Of a stretch of 64,000 nucleotides of DNA, positions 41,973 to 50,684 are shown piece after piece. Numbering within the stretch: the first letter of the stretch is position 1; the number at the start of each line of letters is the position of its first letter. The DNA is from Actinomycetes bacterium. Its GTDB lineage: Bacteria > Actinomycetota > Coriobacteriia > Anaerosomatales > Anaerosomataceae. The DNA is taken from positions 19,827 to 83,826 of the forward strand of contig JALHJB010000010.1 of assembly GCA_022839745.1 (NCBI GenBank), in the 5' to 3' direction. The notes beneath the pieces are model-generated. The model searched no databases. It was not told the origin of the DNA and was given only the letters and a program-made list of their open reading frames with translations. A program made the translations under genes and the position numbers.

Positions 41973-41986
41973 TTAGTACCTGCTAA
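41973..41986 (-). promoter_or_regulatory. DtxR/IdeR-like operator and -10 region of feoAB
   Basis: TTAGTACCTGCTAA is an inverted repeat (TTAG...CTAA) like the half-sites of DtxR-family metal regulators. On the minus strand it abuts TATACT, a likely -10 box (41986-41991), so a bound repressor would block transcription. No regulator gene is adjacent. Confidence 0.5.
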
Positions 41987-42117
41987 GTATACCTGAAACC
42001 GGATACTAATCAGCGCGACTGCCGCTGTCAACCGATCTGGCCACCAGCCTGTGAGGTTGTCGTATCCTGATGGTGTCCCGCGTTGGCAGACCGGGCACAT
42101 CCTCAGGGGAGGCGAGC

Positions 42118-44226
42118 ATGGCTGACCGGCCACGGCAGGCACATCGCACCACCTCCGAATGCATGACGACGATCTCGATGCGCATGCAGGTCGTCATGGC
42201 ACTGTCCGCGGCGGTGGTGTTCACCGTGGTGGCGGTGATCGTGGGCCTGGGTGTGACCGACTACGCGCGCACGCTGGCCACCGTCGAGGCGAAGAGCCGG
42301 CTGGAGTCGCTCCGGGCTCGTCTCGACCTTGAGGCGAGCGCGCTCGAGACGATAGCGGCACGACTCGCGGCTTCGGAGAGCGCGCGTGTCAGCACGGTGC
42401 CGACCGGCTCCCCCGACCCATCGCCCGCGTTCCGTGAGTGGCTCTCTCAGCAGCCCGACGAACGCAGGGCGGTGTGGGTGGCCGAGGACGGCACGATCTC
42501 CCTCTCTCACGGGGACGCCGCGGATGCCGCGGTCATGGCCTCGCTCGCTGTATCGGGCGCAACGGCGCGCCACGGCCTGATCGCGCTTCCTTCGGGGCCG
42601 GCGGCGATCGCGCTCTCGCCCGTGGGCGATGCCACCCCCGCCGCGACCATCGTGGTGGCGGAGCCGCTGCAGACCGGGAAGATACTCTCATCGGACCTGA
42701 CCACCACGCTCATCGGCCCCGACGGGGCATCCGACACCGACGAGGACTGGTCACCGATCGCATTCCCTGAGGGCTACTCCGCGGCGATCGCCGATGCCCG
42801 CGACAGCTTGTTCGTCATCCGGGCGACCCTCAGCGGCATCGATGGACGGCCGGCCGCAACGGTGCGGCTCGAACAACCGGACCCCGGACTCGCGCGCGGT
42901 CGACTGTGGCTGGTGGTCATCGTCCCTGTGGCGTTGGGAACCGTGACCGTCGGGCTCGCATTCTTGCTCGGCATGGCTCTTGGCAGGAGCATCACCGCAC
43001 CCATCCACCGGTTCGTCACATACCTGCAGGAGCAGGGATACCTCGCCCTCCATGGCCTGAGGACCGATGAGACGGTCATCGTCGAGCAGGGCATCCCGGG
43101 AGACTTCGCCGAGCTGGGCGAGGTGATCACAGACCTGATGAAGCAGCTCAGAGTGAACCAGGCAGAGCTGCTCGAGGCCAACGAACAGGCGCTGGCGGCC
43201 GAACGAGCGTTCCGGACGGTGGTAGAGGAGTCGCCCGAGCTCAAGATCCTCGTGCGTGAGGGTGTGGTCGAGATCGCCAACCCCGCCGCGGCGCACTTCT
43301 TCGGTCTGCATCTGGGAGATCTGCTGCGTGCTGACCCGGACGGTCTGTTCGCCGGAGTCCGCTTCTTCAATGAAGCGGGCGACTCGGTGGACTTCCTCGA
43401 GATCGCGCACGAAAGCGACGGCCGGGCGCGCGTGGTCCGCTGCCTGGTGGACGATCAGCCTGAGCGCTGGATGGAGATGAGCGTCGCCTTCATCGATCCG
43501 GAAGAGCGCGACTACGTCATCTCGGCGCGGAACGTCACCGAGGAGCGCCGCCTTGAGGCACTGCGCGAGGAAGTGATGTCACTTGCGTCCCACGACCTCC
43601 GGAGTCCGCTCACGGTCGTTCGCGGGTACCTCGACATCCTCGAAAAGCCGATCGCTGACGAACAGCGCGAGAAGGCCGTCGCCGCGGCACGCCGCGCGAC
43701 CGAGCGCCTCGAAGGTCTCCTGAACGACCTGCTCGATGCGACACGCGCCGAGCGGGTCCTGGCGCCCCAGGTCATGCGTCCCGTCGACCTCGGGGAGCTG
43801 GCGCGCACGGTGGCGAGCTCACTGCAGATCGGGGCGCTCCAGACGATCGTCGTACATGCCGCGGAACCTGTGACCGTGCTCGGCGATCGAGACAGGCTGG
43901 AGCAGGCGATCACCAACCTCGTGGGTAACGCGATCAAACACGGGCCTGCCGAAGGGGAGATCCGCGTGGGCGTATCGTCGCGTGACGGCCACGCGGCAGT
44001 CACGGTGGAGGACGACGGGCCGGGGATTCCCGCCGATCAGCGCGAGTCGCTCTTCGAGCGCGGGATGCGGGGTTCGAAGGACACGCCGGGCATGGGCCTG
44101 GGGCTGTACATCGTGCGCGTCGTTTCCGAGGCGCATGGCGGCACAGCTTACGTAGAGGCAACACCACGGGGCACGCAGTTCGTCATCGAGCTGCCACTCA
44201 CGGCATCGGATTCAACGCCCGGCTAA
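42118..44226 (+). CDS. Transmembrane PAS sensor histidine kinase
   Basis: A 702-residue kinase. TM1 about 25-46, an extracytoplasmic sensing region (about 50-260), TM2 about 262-288, a HAMP-like linker, a PAS-like domain (about 360-470), HisKA with SLASHDLRSPLT (His about 492), and HATPase (NLVGNAIKHG, DDGPGIP, GMGLGLYIV). No response regulator adjacent. GGGGAGG upstream of the ATG at 42118 gives the start and could pair with the 6C RNA loops. Its 3' end overlaps the convergent ddl gene by four bases. Confidence 0.93.
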   Translation: MADRPRQAHRTTSECMTTISMRMQVVMALSAAVVFTVVAVIVGLGVTDYARTLATVEAKSRLESLRARLDLEASALETIAARLAASESARVSTVPTGSPDPSPAFREWLSQQPDERRAVWVAEDGTISLSHGDAADAAVMASLAVSGATARHGLIALPSGPAAIALSPVGDATPAATIVVAEPLQTGKILSSDLTTTLIGPDGASDTDEDWSPIAFPEGYSAAIADARDSLFVIRATLSGIDGRPAATVRLEQPDPGLARGRLWLVVIVPVALGTVTVGLAFLLGMALGRSITAPIHRFVTYLQEQGYLALHGLRTDETVIVEQGIPGDFAELGEVITDLMKQLRVNQAELLEANEQALAAERAFRTVVEESPELKILVREGVVEIANPAAAHFFGLHLGDLLRADPDGLFAGVRFFNEAGDSVDFLEIAHESDGRARVVRCLVDDQPERWMEMSVAFIDPEERDYVISARNVTEERRLEALREEVMSLASHDLRSPLTVVRGYLDILEKPIADEQREKAVAAARRATERLEGLLNDLLDATRAERVLAPQVMRPVDLGELARTVASSLQIGALQTIVVHAAEPVTVLGDRDRLEQAITNLVGNAIKHGPAEGEIRVGVSSRDGHAAVTVEDDGPGIPADQRESLFERGMRGSKDTPGMGLGLYIVRVVSEAHGGTAYVEATPRGTQFVIELPLTASDSTPG

Positions 44227-45155
44227 CGCTCCAGCGCGAGCGCGACCAGCCGATCGCAGAGCTCGGAGAACTCGATGCCGGCCTCACGGGCGGCGTCGGG
44301 CAGGAGGCTCGTCTTCGTCATGCCCGGTATGGTGTTGGCTTCGAGCAGGTATACCGTCCCGTCGCCAGTCACGATCGTGTCGGAACGCGACATGCCCCTG
44401 CAGCCGAGCGCACGGTGCGCGGCCAGGGCGATCCGCTGGCACTCTGCCCGCACCGGCTCAGGCACTCTGGCGGGGATGATATGGCGGCTCATCCCCGGGA
44501 TGTACTTGGATTCGTAATCGTAGAACTCATGCTCCGGAACGACCTCGAGCGTTGGCAGAGCCATGAGCTCCTCGTTGCCCAGCACGCCCACGGTGACTTC
44601 CGTGCCCGCAACGAACGCCTCCACGAGCACCACGCGATCGTGCTCGAACGCACGCTCGATGGCAGGCTCGAGCTCGGCACGCTCGTGCACGATGGACATG
44701 CCGACCGACGAGCCCTCGCTAGCCGGCTTGACCACGACCTTCTCGCCAAGCGTGTCCGCTATCTCTTTGGCCGAGTATCGCTGACCCCGGTGAACGACAG
44801 TCCATGCGGGAGTGGGGATGCCCGCCGCAACGAAGCACTGCTTCGACATCACCTTGTCCATCGCCAGGGCACTTGCAAGAACGCCTGAGCCCACATACGG
44901 CAGATCGAGCAGCTCGAGCAGACCCTGGATGGTCCCGTCTTCGCCGAGTCGGCCGTGCAGGCAGATGAACGCCACGTCGAACCCGCCCGCGCGCAGGACG
45001 TCGATGAAACCGTGCTCGCCCGTGTCGACCGCGACGACCTGGTGCCCCCGTGAGGAAAGCGCACCGCAGACTTGTTCGCCGGTATGCAGCGACACCTCAC
45101 GTTCGGCCGAGCGACCACCCATGAGCACGGCGATCCGCAATGCGGTTGATCCCAT
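44223..45155 (-). CDS. ddl: D-alanine-D-alanine ligase Ddl
   Basis: A 310-residue ATP-grasp enzyme that makes D-Ala-D-Ala for peptidoglycan. Motifs: MGGRSAEREVSL, HGRLGEDGTIQGLLE, PASEGSSVGMSIV, the RSDTIV segment and the C-terminal EANTIPGMTKTSLLP. The Glu/Ser active site (SEG) is intact and the YxxK loop is replaced by FYDYESKY, compatible with D-Ala (not D-Lac) use. ATG at 45155 overlaps the stop of the upstream gene by one base. Confidence 0.96.
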   Translation of the reverse strand: MGSTALRIAVLMGGRSAEREVSLHTGEQVCGALSSRGHQVVAVDTGEHGFIDVLRAGGFDVAFICLHGRLGEDGTIQGLLELLDLPYVGSGVLASALAMDKVMSKQCFVAAGIPTPAWTVVHRGQRYSAKEIADTLGEKVVVKPASEGSSVGMSIVHERAELEPAIERAFEHDRVVLVEAFVAGTEVTVGVLGNEELMALPTLEVVPEHEFYDYESKYIPGMSRHIIPARVPEPVRAECQRIALAAHRALGCRGMSRSDTIVTGDGTVYLLEANTIPGMTKTSLLPDAAREAGIEFSELCDRLVALALER

Positions 45156-45706
45156 CACAGGGCTCCGTTCATGGTCATGATCTCGAGGATGTACAGCGTG
45201 GCGACCCAGATGATCACGCCGAAGAGCGCTGCCAGCGCACCCCGGGTCATCGCCGAGGCGAACAGGCCACGTCTGTGGCCGCGAGGGCGCCCGGCGCGAG
45301 CGGCCAGCCACACGGCAAGCGAGAGCACCGGGCCGGTCGCCGCGAGGCCGACTCCGGCCCACAGGAGGGCGGCGTACTCGGGCAGCCAGCGGGCCGGCTG
45401 ATCAGCGGTTGCACCCTGCAGGAGGTACGCCGACAACGCGGACAGCGCGACCCATGCCCCCAGGTACACCGCGAACGGGACCCAGGAGACCCCTCCGCCC
45501 ACAGCCTCGGCCAGCGTGGCGTCGGCAAGGGTGGCGTCGGGCGCTGGCGCCGGCACCTCTGCGGGAACAGGCGCCTCCGCAAGAACAGGCGCCCCGGCGG
45601 GGTCGACGGCCGGCTCGGCACCCACGCCTGCGTCGGCACTGATCGCCGGAGCTTGTTCTACCGCTGGCTCGTCTTCGGGTATGACGTTGTCGGGCTCTTC
45701 CTGCAC
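45155..45706 (-). CDS. Ala/Pro-rich membrane protein upstream of ddl
   Basis: A 183-residue protein with a disordered Ala/Pro/Glu-rich N-terminal half and a C-terminal half with about three transmembrane helices (about 75-93, 107-132, 155-178). No family recognised. The GTG at 45706 has GAGGGAAG upstream. Its stop overlaps the ddl start, suggesting co-translation and perhaps a cell-envelope role. Confidence 0.7.
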   Translation of the reverse strand: MQEEPDNVIPEDEPAVEQAPAISADAGVGAEPAVDPAGAPVLAEAPVPAEVPAPAPDATLADATLAEAVGGGVSWVPFAVYLGAWVALSALSAYLLQGATADQPARWLPEYAALLWAGVGLAATGPVLSLAVWLAARAGRPRGHRRGLFASAMTRGALAALFGVIIWVATLYILEIMTMNGAL

Positions 45707-45894
45707 GTGATCCGCTTCCCTCGATGATCTCCTCAGCCAGTCTAGTCGAGCGCGGCCCGCGTGGACAACGTGTGTAGGGCTTGCAGGCAGTATGGAGCTT
45801 TGGTGGATTCCCCTGCACGTGGCCTGGAAGTCGCTTCGAGCGGCGTACTATGTGGATATCGCGGACCGTGCGCGCGTGAGAAAGGACCAGACCC

Positions 45895-47142
45895 ATGCAC
45901 GATGAACCTGTTCACACACCGGGAGAAATCCCAGCGCCGGACGTCCCCCCTGCTGCACCACCGGTCGCTCCGCCCGTGAGCCAACCGGCCCCGGCTGGCC
46001 CGAGCAAGGCCGGCCACGCCGGAGTGGTGGCGATCGCGGTCGTCTTCTCGCTGTTCGCGGGCGCGGCCGCGGGACTGGTGGGAGGCTACGCCGCATACCG
46101 CTTCGCTCCGGACACGCCGGTGTCGTCAGACCGCTCGATCGAGGTGCTTGGCGATAGCACCGAGGAGGTCGTTGCCGTGGCGGCGGCCGTGGCGCTGCCA
46201 TCGGTCGTGAACATCGATGTTTCTGCCGGACAGGCATCGGACTCGGACCTCCCCTCTGATCACCCTGATGTACCGATGCAGGGAGAGGGCTCAGGCGTGG
46301 CGTACCGGGAGTCGCCTGATGGCGGGACGTACATCATCACCAACAACCATGTCGTGGAAGGTGCCACCGAGATCATGGTCACCGACTCCACCGGAGAGCG
46401 CTACGAAGCCACGCTCGTGGGTGGTGACGGTGAGAGCGACATCGCCGTGGTGCGTGTCGACGCCAGCATCCCAACGATCGAGACCAGCGACATCGATGAC
46501 CTCGTGGTGGGTCAGCTCGCTGTGGCCATCGGCTCGCCCTTCGGGCTCGAGCACTCGGTCACCTCGGGTGTCATCTCGGCACTGCACCGGCCGCTGACGG
46601 GCTTTGGCGGTAGCGACGGACAGTATCCGTATATCGATTCGATCCAGACCGACGCGGCGATCAATCCGGGCAACTCCGGTGGTGCGCTGGTGGATCGGGC
46701 AGGGCGCCTGATCGGCATCCCCTCGGCCATCTACAGCGACACCGGGGTCTCCGATGGTGTCGGCCTGGCCATCCCCGTGGATCGCGCCACCGCCGCCGCC
46801 GACGAGTTGATCGACAAGGGTCGTGTCGACACCCCGTTCCTCGGTGTGGTGGGCCAGAGCGTGACGCCGGCACTGGCATCCGAAGAGGGCCTGTCCGTGG
46901 ATGAGGGTGCGCTTATCGTGGAGCTCACGGAGGGCAGCGAGGCGGAGAAGGCGGGCGTGAGGCCGGGCGACGTCATCGTTGCGGTGGATGGCGACAAGAT
47001 CCGCACGATGGACGACCTGGTCCTCGCGGTACGCCGGCGATCCGTGGGTGATGAGGTCACGCTGAGACTCTGGCGCGACGAGCGCGAGATGGAGCTCACG
47101 ATGACCATCGGCGTGAAGCCCGACTCGCTCACCACGCAGTAG
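45895..47142 (+). CDS. HtrA/DegP-type serine protease
   Basis: A 415-residue protein. A Pro-rich cytoplasmic N-terminus (1-40), one transmembrane helix (about 43-70), then a trypsin-like domain with the triad His152 (NNHVVE), Asp182 (ESDIAVV) and Ser261 (GNSGGA), followed by one PDZ domain (about 310-400). It fits the actinobacterial membrane-anchored HtrA group used in envelope quality control. GAAAGGA precedes the ATG. Confidence 0.94.
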   Translation: MHDEPVHTPGEIPAPDVPPAAPPVAPPVSQPAPAGPSKAGHAGVVAIAVVFSLFAGAAAGLVGGYAAYRFAPDTPVSSDRSIEVLGDSTEEVVAVAAAVALPSVVNIDVSAGQASDSDLPSDHPDVPMQGEGSGVAYRESPDGGTYIITNNHVVEGATEIMVTDSTGERYEATLVGGDGESDIAVVRVDASIPTIETSDIDDLVVGQLAVAIGSPFGLEHSVTSGVISALHRPLTGFGGSDGQYPYIDSIQTDAAINPGNSGGALVDRAGRLIGIPSAIYSDTGVSDGVGLAIPVDRATAAADELIDKGRVDTPFLGVVGQSVTPALASEEGLSVDEGALIVELTEGSEAEKAGVRPGDVIVAVDGDKIRTMDDLVLAVRRRSVGDEVTLRLWRDEREMELTMTIGVKPDSLTTQ

Positions 47143-47160
47143 CGCGGGCGGCATCCGCAC

Positions 47161-47187
47161 GCAAGGGCGCCCCGTGGGGCGCCCTTG
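47161..47187 (+). terminator. Bidirectional palindromic terminator
   Basis: GCAAGGGCGCCCC-G-TGGGGCGCCCTTGC is a near-perfect stem of about 12 bp between the htrA stop and the convergent cytochrome gene stop. It can end both transcripts. Confidence 0.7.
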
Positions 47188-47208
47188 CGCTGTCTGCGGT
47201 GTGCCGGA

Positions 47209-48582
47209 CTACTTCGCCGAGCGGCGCTTGATCACCGCAAACGCCACGGCCGCGACGGCGATCACACCAGCGGCGATGGCCAGCACCACGATCGGGTCGA
47301 GTCCGGAGCCGGACTCCCCGGGCGTTTCCGCGGACTGATCCTCCTCGGCTGTGGCCGCCTCCATGGCTTCCGCCGACGGATACACGACCTTGGTCACCTC
47401 GGCCATCGTGGTCGTGGGTACATCGACCTTCGCCTTTGCGGCAAGCTCCTCGGGGCAGGAGCGATAGTACAGGGCGGCCTTCACGGTCACGGCGCCCTGC
47501 GCCATCGGGAAGCTGTATTCGTTGGAGGTGGACTCGCGTGGTGGGATGCGGTCATCGGTGTGGATCGCTGCCGCGTCCCACATCTCGGCGGGGAAGTCGC
47601 CGGCCTCGTCCTTCATGACGGTGCCGAAGTCGCGACGCTCATTCAGCAGCTGCTTCCCGCCCTCATCGGTGGCGGTGACCTCGAGCCACATCTGGCGCAC
47701 TTCGGTGAGACCGGTGGGCAGATAGTGACCGGCCCCCACGTTCGTGATGGTGGTCTGGATAGCAACGTCGCCGCTCTCGACGATCTCGGGCAGTTCGAGC
47801 GCAAGCTCGGCGGCGGCCTTGAGGCGCTCCTCGGCCTTCGCCGCATCGCCAAGAGCGACGTTGCCGCCGGCGAACGTCATCGTGTAGATGTGCTCGCGAT
47901 CAGGGCCCGTGGACGCGGCCTTGCCCGGATTGGGCTTGGTCACGCCGGGACCGGGGGTCATGTGGCAGTCCTGGCAGACGATCCCCTCGGCGGCGTACGG
48001 ACCCTCCTTCCACTCTGTGTAGGTGGCCTCGAGATGCACGCCGTTGGAGGGATGGTTGACGTTATGGCAGGAGCCACAGAACTCGGCCGTCTCATGGAAC
48101 TGCGAGTACGCCGCCGCGTGTGGAGCCTGCGGGTCTTTGAGTTGTGCGACGCGGATGTCCTCCTCGCTCACCATCTGCGAGGCGTTACCGATCGGGTCGT
48201 TCGTGCCGGTCACATGGTGACAGAACGCGCAGGTCACACCCTCGGCCGCGACCTCGGACGCACCGCTGTGATCGAGGCCCGTCACCTCGCCGGCCATGAC
48301 GCCGATCGGAGTGTGGCACGAGAGGCAGAACGGGGTGACCGTACCGCCAGTGGCCTCATCGGCTTCGGCGAGCTTGGTGAGGTAGATCGGGTCAGTGAGG
48401 GACTGGGCGTGCATCGATGGCTGCCACTGCGTGGTGAGATCGGAGTGACAACCGCATGCGGTCCCCGGAGGGAAGTTCGAGCTCGGCATCGATGGCAAAG
48501 CGCTCGCGGCTGCCGGTACAGCTGACATGACGACAACCGCAAGGGCGATCACCAGGCGCCTGTAGCCAGGGACATCATGCAT
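47209..48582 (-). CDS. Multiheme cytochrome c family protein (paralogue A)
   Basis: A 457-residue exported protein: signal peptide (about 1-28), a heme domain with CLSCH, CAFCH, CGSCH and CQDCH plus an upstream CGCH (CxCH), a beta-rich domain (about 220-400), and a C-terminal transmembrane anchor. It resembles the multiheme cytochrome c554-like family. Electron transfer at the outer membrane face is likely; partners are unknown. It follows a paralogue with 51 bases between them. ATG at 48582 has AGGAG nearby. Confidence 0.88.
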   Translation of the reverse strand: MHDVPGYRRLVIALAVVVMSAVPAAASALPSMPSSNFPPGTACGCHSDLTTQWQPSMHAQSLTDPIYLTKLAEADEATGGTVTPFCLSCHTPIGVMAGEVTGLDHSGASEVAAEGVTCAFCHHVTGTNDPIGNASQMVSEEDIRVAQLKDPQAPHAAAYSQFHETAEFCGSCHNVNHPSNGVHLEATYTEWKEGPYAAEGIVCQDCHMTPGPGVTKPNPGKAASTGPDREHIYTMTFAGGNVALGDAAKAEERLKAAAELALELPEIVESGDVAIQTTITNVGAGHYLPTGLTEVRQMWLEVTATDEGGKQLLNERRDFGTVMKDEAGDFPAEMWDAAAIHTDDRIPPRESTSNEYSFPMAQGAVTVKAALYYRSCPEELAAKAKVDVPTTTMAEVTKVVYPSAEAMEAATAEEDQSAETPGESGSGLDPIVVLAIAAGVIAVAAVAFAVIKRRSAK

Positions 48583-48632
48583 GGCCGCTCCTCTCGTCGG
48601 TGCGCGAACACGGTATCCGGAAGCGGTGATCC

Positions 48633-49991
48633 TCACGCCTCCTTCTTCATCATGACCCTCATCAGCACGATCGCGATGGCCATGAACCCGAAGATGACGA
48701 TGGTGATCGCCAGGCCGAGCAGCCCGCCGGTGCCGTCCTGCGAGGCCCGGAACTCCTTGTCGGTCATGCCGACCTCATCAGGCGATGAGTACACCGTCTT
48801 CGTCACCTCGGCCATGGTGGTGGTTGGGATCTCAACGCCGGCCTTCTTGGCGACCTCCTCGGAGCACGTACGGTAGTAGAGAGCGGCCCTGACCGTGACC
48901 GCCCCCTCGGCCATCGGGAAGCTGTACTCGTTGGAGGTGGACTCACGCGGCGGGATGCGGTCGTCGCTCTGGACGCCCACGGCATCCCACAGGTAGACGG
49001 GGTAGGTACCCGCCGCGTCCTTGAGCACGGTGCCGAAGTCGCGGCGCTCCTTCAGGATCTCGGTGCCGTCGGCATCGGTGGCCGTGACCTCGAGCCACAT
49101 CTGGCGCATGTCCGTAAGACCCGTGGGGAGATAATGTCCTGCGCCTGAGTTGGTGATCGTGGTCTGGATCGTGACGTCGCCGCCCTCGGCGATGTCGGGC
49201 ACCCGGAGGTCGAGTGTAGCGGCCGACCGCAGCCGCTCCTCAGCACGCGCCGCATCGCCGAGACCGACGTTTGCGCCGGCGAACGTCATCATCGGCACGT
49301 GCTCGCGCACCGGGCCACCGGCGGCGGCCGTGCCTTCACGAGGCTTGATGACGCCGGGGCCGGGGGTCATGTGGCAGTCCTGGCACACAACGCCTTCGGC
49401 GGCATAAGGTCCGTTCTTCCACTCAGTGTAGGTCGCCTCAAGCGGCATGTTGTTGCCGGGGTGGTTCACGTTGTGGCAGTTGCCGCAGAACTCGGCGCTT
49501 CTGTGGAACTCTGAGTATGTGGCTTCATGGGCGGGACCCGGCTGCGGGTCCGCGATGGGGCCGAGCTTCACGCCGTCGCCGGTGACCGCGGTGGAGGTGT
49601 TGCCGATGACGTCACCCGCGGTGCCGCTCACCTGGTGACAGAAGTCGCAGGTCACGCCCTCCATGCCACCGGGAGAGACCTTTGAATGATCCAGGCTGGT
49701 GAGTTCGCCCGACATGACGCCGATCGGCGAGTGACACGCGTTGCAGAAGGGGCCGAGCGCTCCTCCGGTCGCCTCCTCACCGAGCTTCAACTCGTACAGG
49801 TAGATCGGGTCGGTCAGCGCTTTGGCGTGCATCGACACGCTCCACTGATCAACGAACGCCGTATGGCATCCGCATCCGGCTGACGTCTGGAACAGCGAGC
49901 TTGGCATCGACGGAAGTGCTGATGCCGTAGAAGGCACCACCAGCATCGCCACGCATATGGTGAGCATCACAATGGTCCTGAGTCTCATCAT
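48633..49991 (-). CDS. Multiheme cytochrome c family protein (paralogue B)
   Basis: A 452-residue paralogue of the next gene: signal peptide, heme sites CNACH, CDFCH, CGNCH, CQDCH plus an upstream CGCH, the same beta-rich domain (for example GHYLPTGLT and PPRESTSNEYSFPM, shared by both), and a C-terminal transmembrane helix. The two arose by tandem duplication. AAGGGGG precedes the ATG. It is divergent from the rubrerythrin gene. Confidence 0.88.
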   Translation of the reverse strand: MMRLRTIVMLTICVAMLVVPSTASALPSMPSSLFQTSAGCGCHTAFVDQWSVSMHAKALTDPIYLYELKLGEEATGGALGPFCNACHSPIGVMSGELTSLDHSKVSPGGMEGVTCDFCHQVSGTAGDVIGNTSTAVTGDGVKLGPIADPQPGPAHEATYSEFHRSAEFCGNCHNVNHPGNNMPLEATYTEWKNGPYAAEGVVCQDCHMTPGPGVIKPREGTAAAGGPVREHVPMMTFAGANVGLGDAARAEERLRSAATLDLRVPDIAEGGDVTIQTTITNSGAGHYLPTGLTDMRQMWLEVTATDADGTEILKERRDFGTVLKDAAGTYPVYLWDAVGVQSDDRIPPRESTSNEYSFPMAEGAVTVRAALYYRTCSEEVAKKAGVEIPTTTMAEVTKTVYSSPDEVGMTDKEFRASQDGTGGLLGLAITIVIFGFMAIAIVLMRVMMKKEA

Positions 49992-50183
49992 GCGCCCCCT
50001 TCACGTCACCATCGGTGCGCCTGAATGGTCGCCCGCTCCTGATAAACGTAGCGCAGAGAGCCGACCAGCGGTGACTGAACCGCTGAACGGCTGCAAGGAC
50101 ATGATGAAAGGCAGGATCCCCGCAGGTGCTGCCGCTATGATGGTAACCATCGTCGCGTGTCCACCGTTGGAGAGGAGTCGGCT

Positions 50184-50684
50184 ATGGAGATGTACCGGTG
50201 CAAAGGGTGTGGGTATCTGCACGTGGGTCCGGCTCCTCAGCGCTGTCCTGTGTGCGGTGCGCCGCAGTCGTTCTTCGTGGCGTACGACGGCCCCGGCGAC
50301 CTTGCGGGCTCGAGGACGCTCGAGAACCTTGCGGCGGCGTTCGCCGGTGAAGCGCAAGCACACCAGCGCTACTCGCTCTACTCGCGCATCGCCGAACTAG
50401 AGGGTCGCGACTCCGCCCGGAAGGCTTTCGACCGGGCACTGACCGAGGAGGCCGCCCACGCGCTCGGCCATCTGGCGTACATGGCGGGCTTCGGCTCAAC
50501 CGACGCGAACCTCGAGACTGCGATCGCAGGCGAAGAGCACGAGACCTCGGATATGTACCCTTCGTTCGCTGATGTGGCCGAGGAAGAAGGGTACGCTCAG
50601 ATAGCGCAGTACTTCCGCGCACTCGGCGGCTACGAGCGCTCGCACCGAGACGCGTTCAGGAAGGCGCTGGAGAGTGGTGACTGA
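50184..50684 (+). CDS. Reverse rubrerythrin (N-terminal rubredoxin, ferritin-like domain)
   Basis: A 166-residue peroxide-reducing protein. The N-terminal rubredoxin-type site is CKGCGYL ... CPVCG, then the diiron ferritin-like helices carry GEAQAHQRY, EEAAHALGH, EEHETSDMY and YERSHRDAF. The domain order is reversed relative to classical rubrerythrin. ATG at 50184 has GAGGAG six bases upstream; an earlier GTG would add nine residues. Its end overlaps rlmN by eleven bases. Confidence 0.9.
   Translation: MEMYRCKGCGYLHVGPAPQRCPVCGAPQSFFVAYDGPGDLAGSRTLENLAAAFAGEAQAHQRYSLYSRIAELEGRDSARKAFDRALTEEAAHALGHLAYMAGFGSTDANLETAIAGEEHETSDMYPSFADVAEEEGYAQIAQYFRALGGYERSHRDAFRKALESGD

Noticed and set aside
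45792..45905. A 37-codon Trp-containing frame (MELWWIPLHVAWK...) overlapping the htrA start
   Set aside because: It lacks a clear ribosome binding site and may simply be the htrA leader. It could be a leader peptide but I cannot support it.
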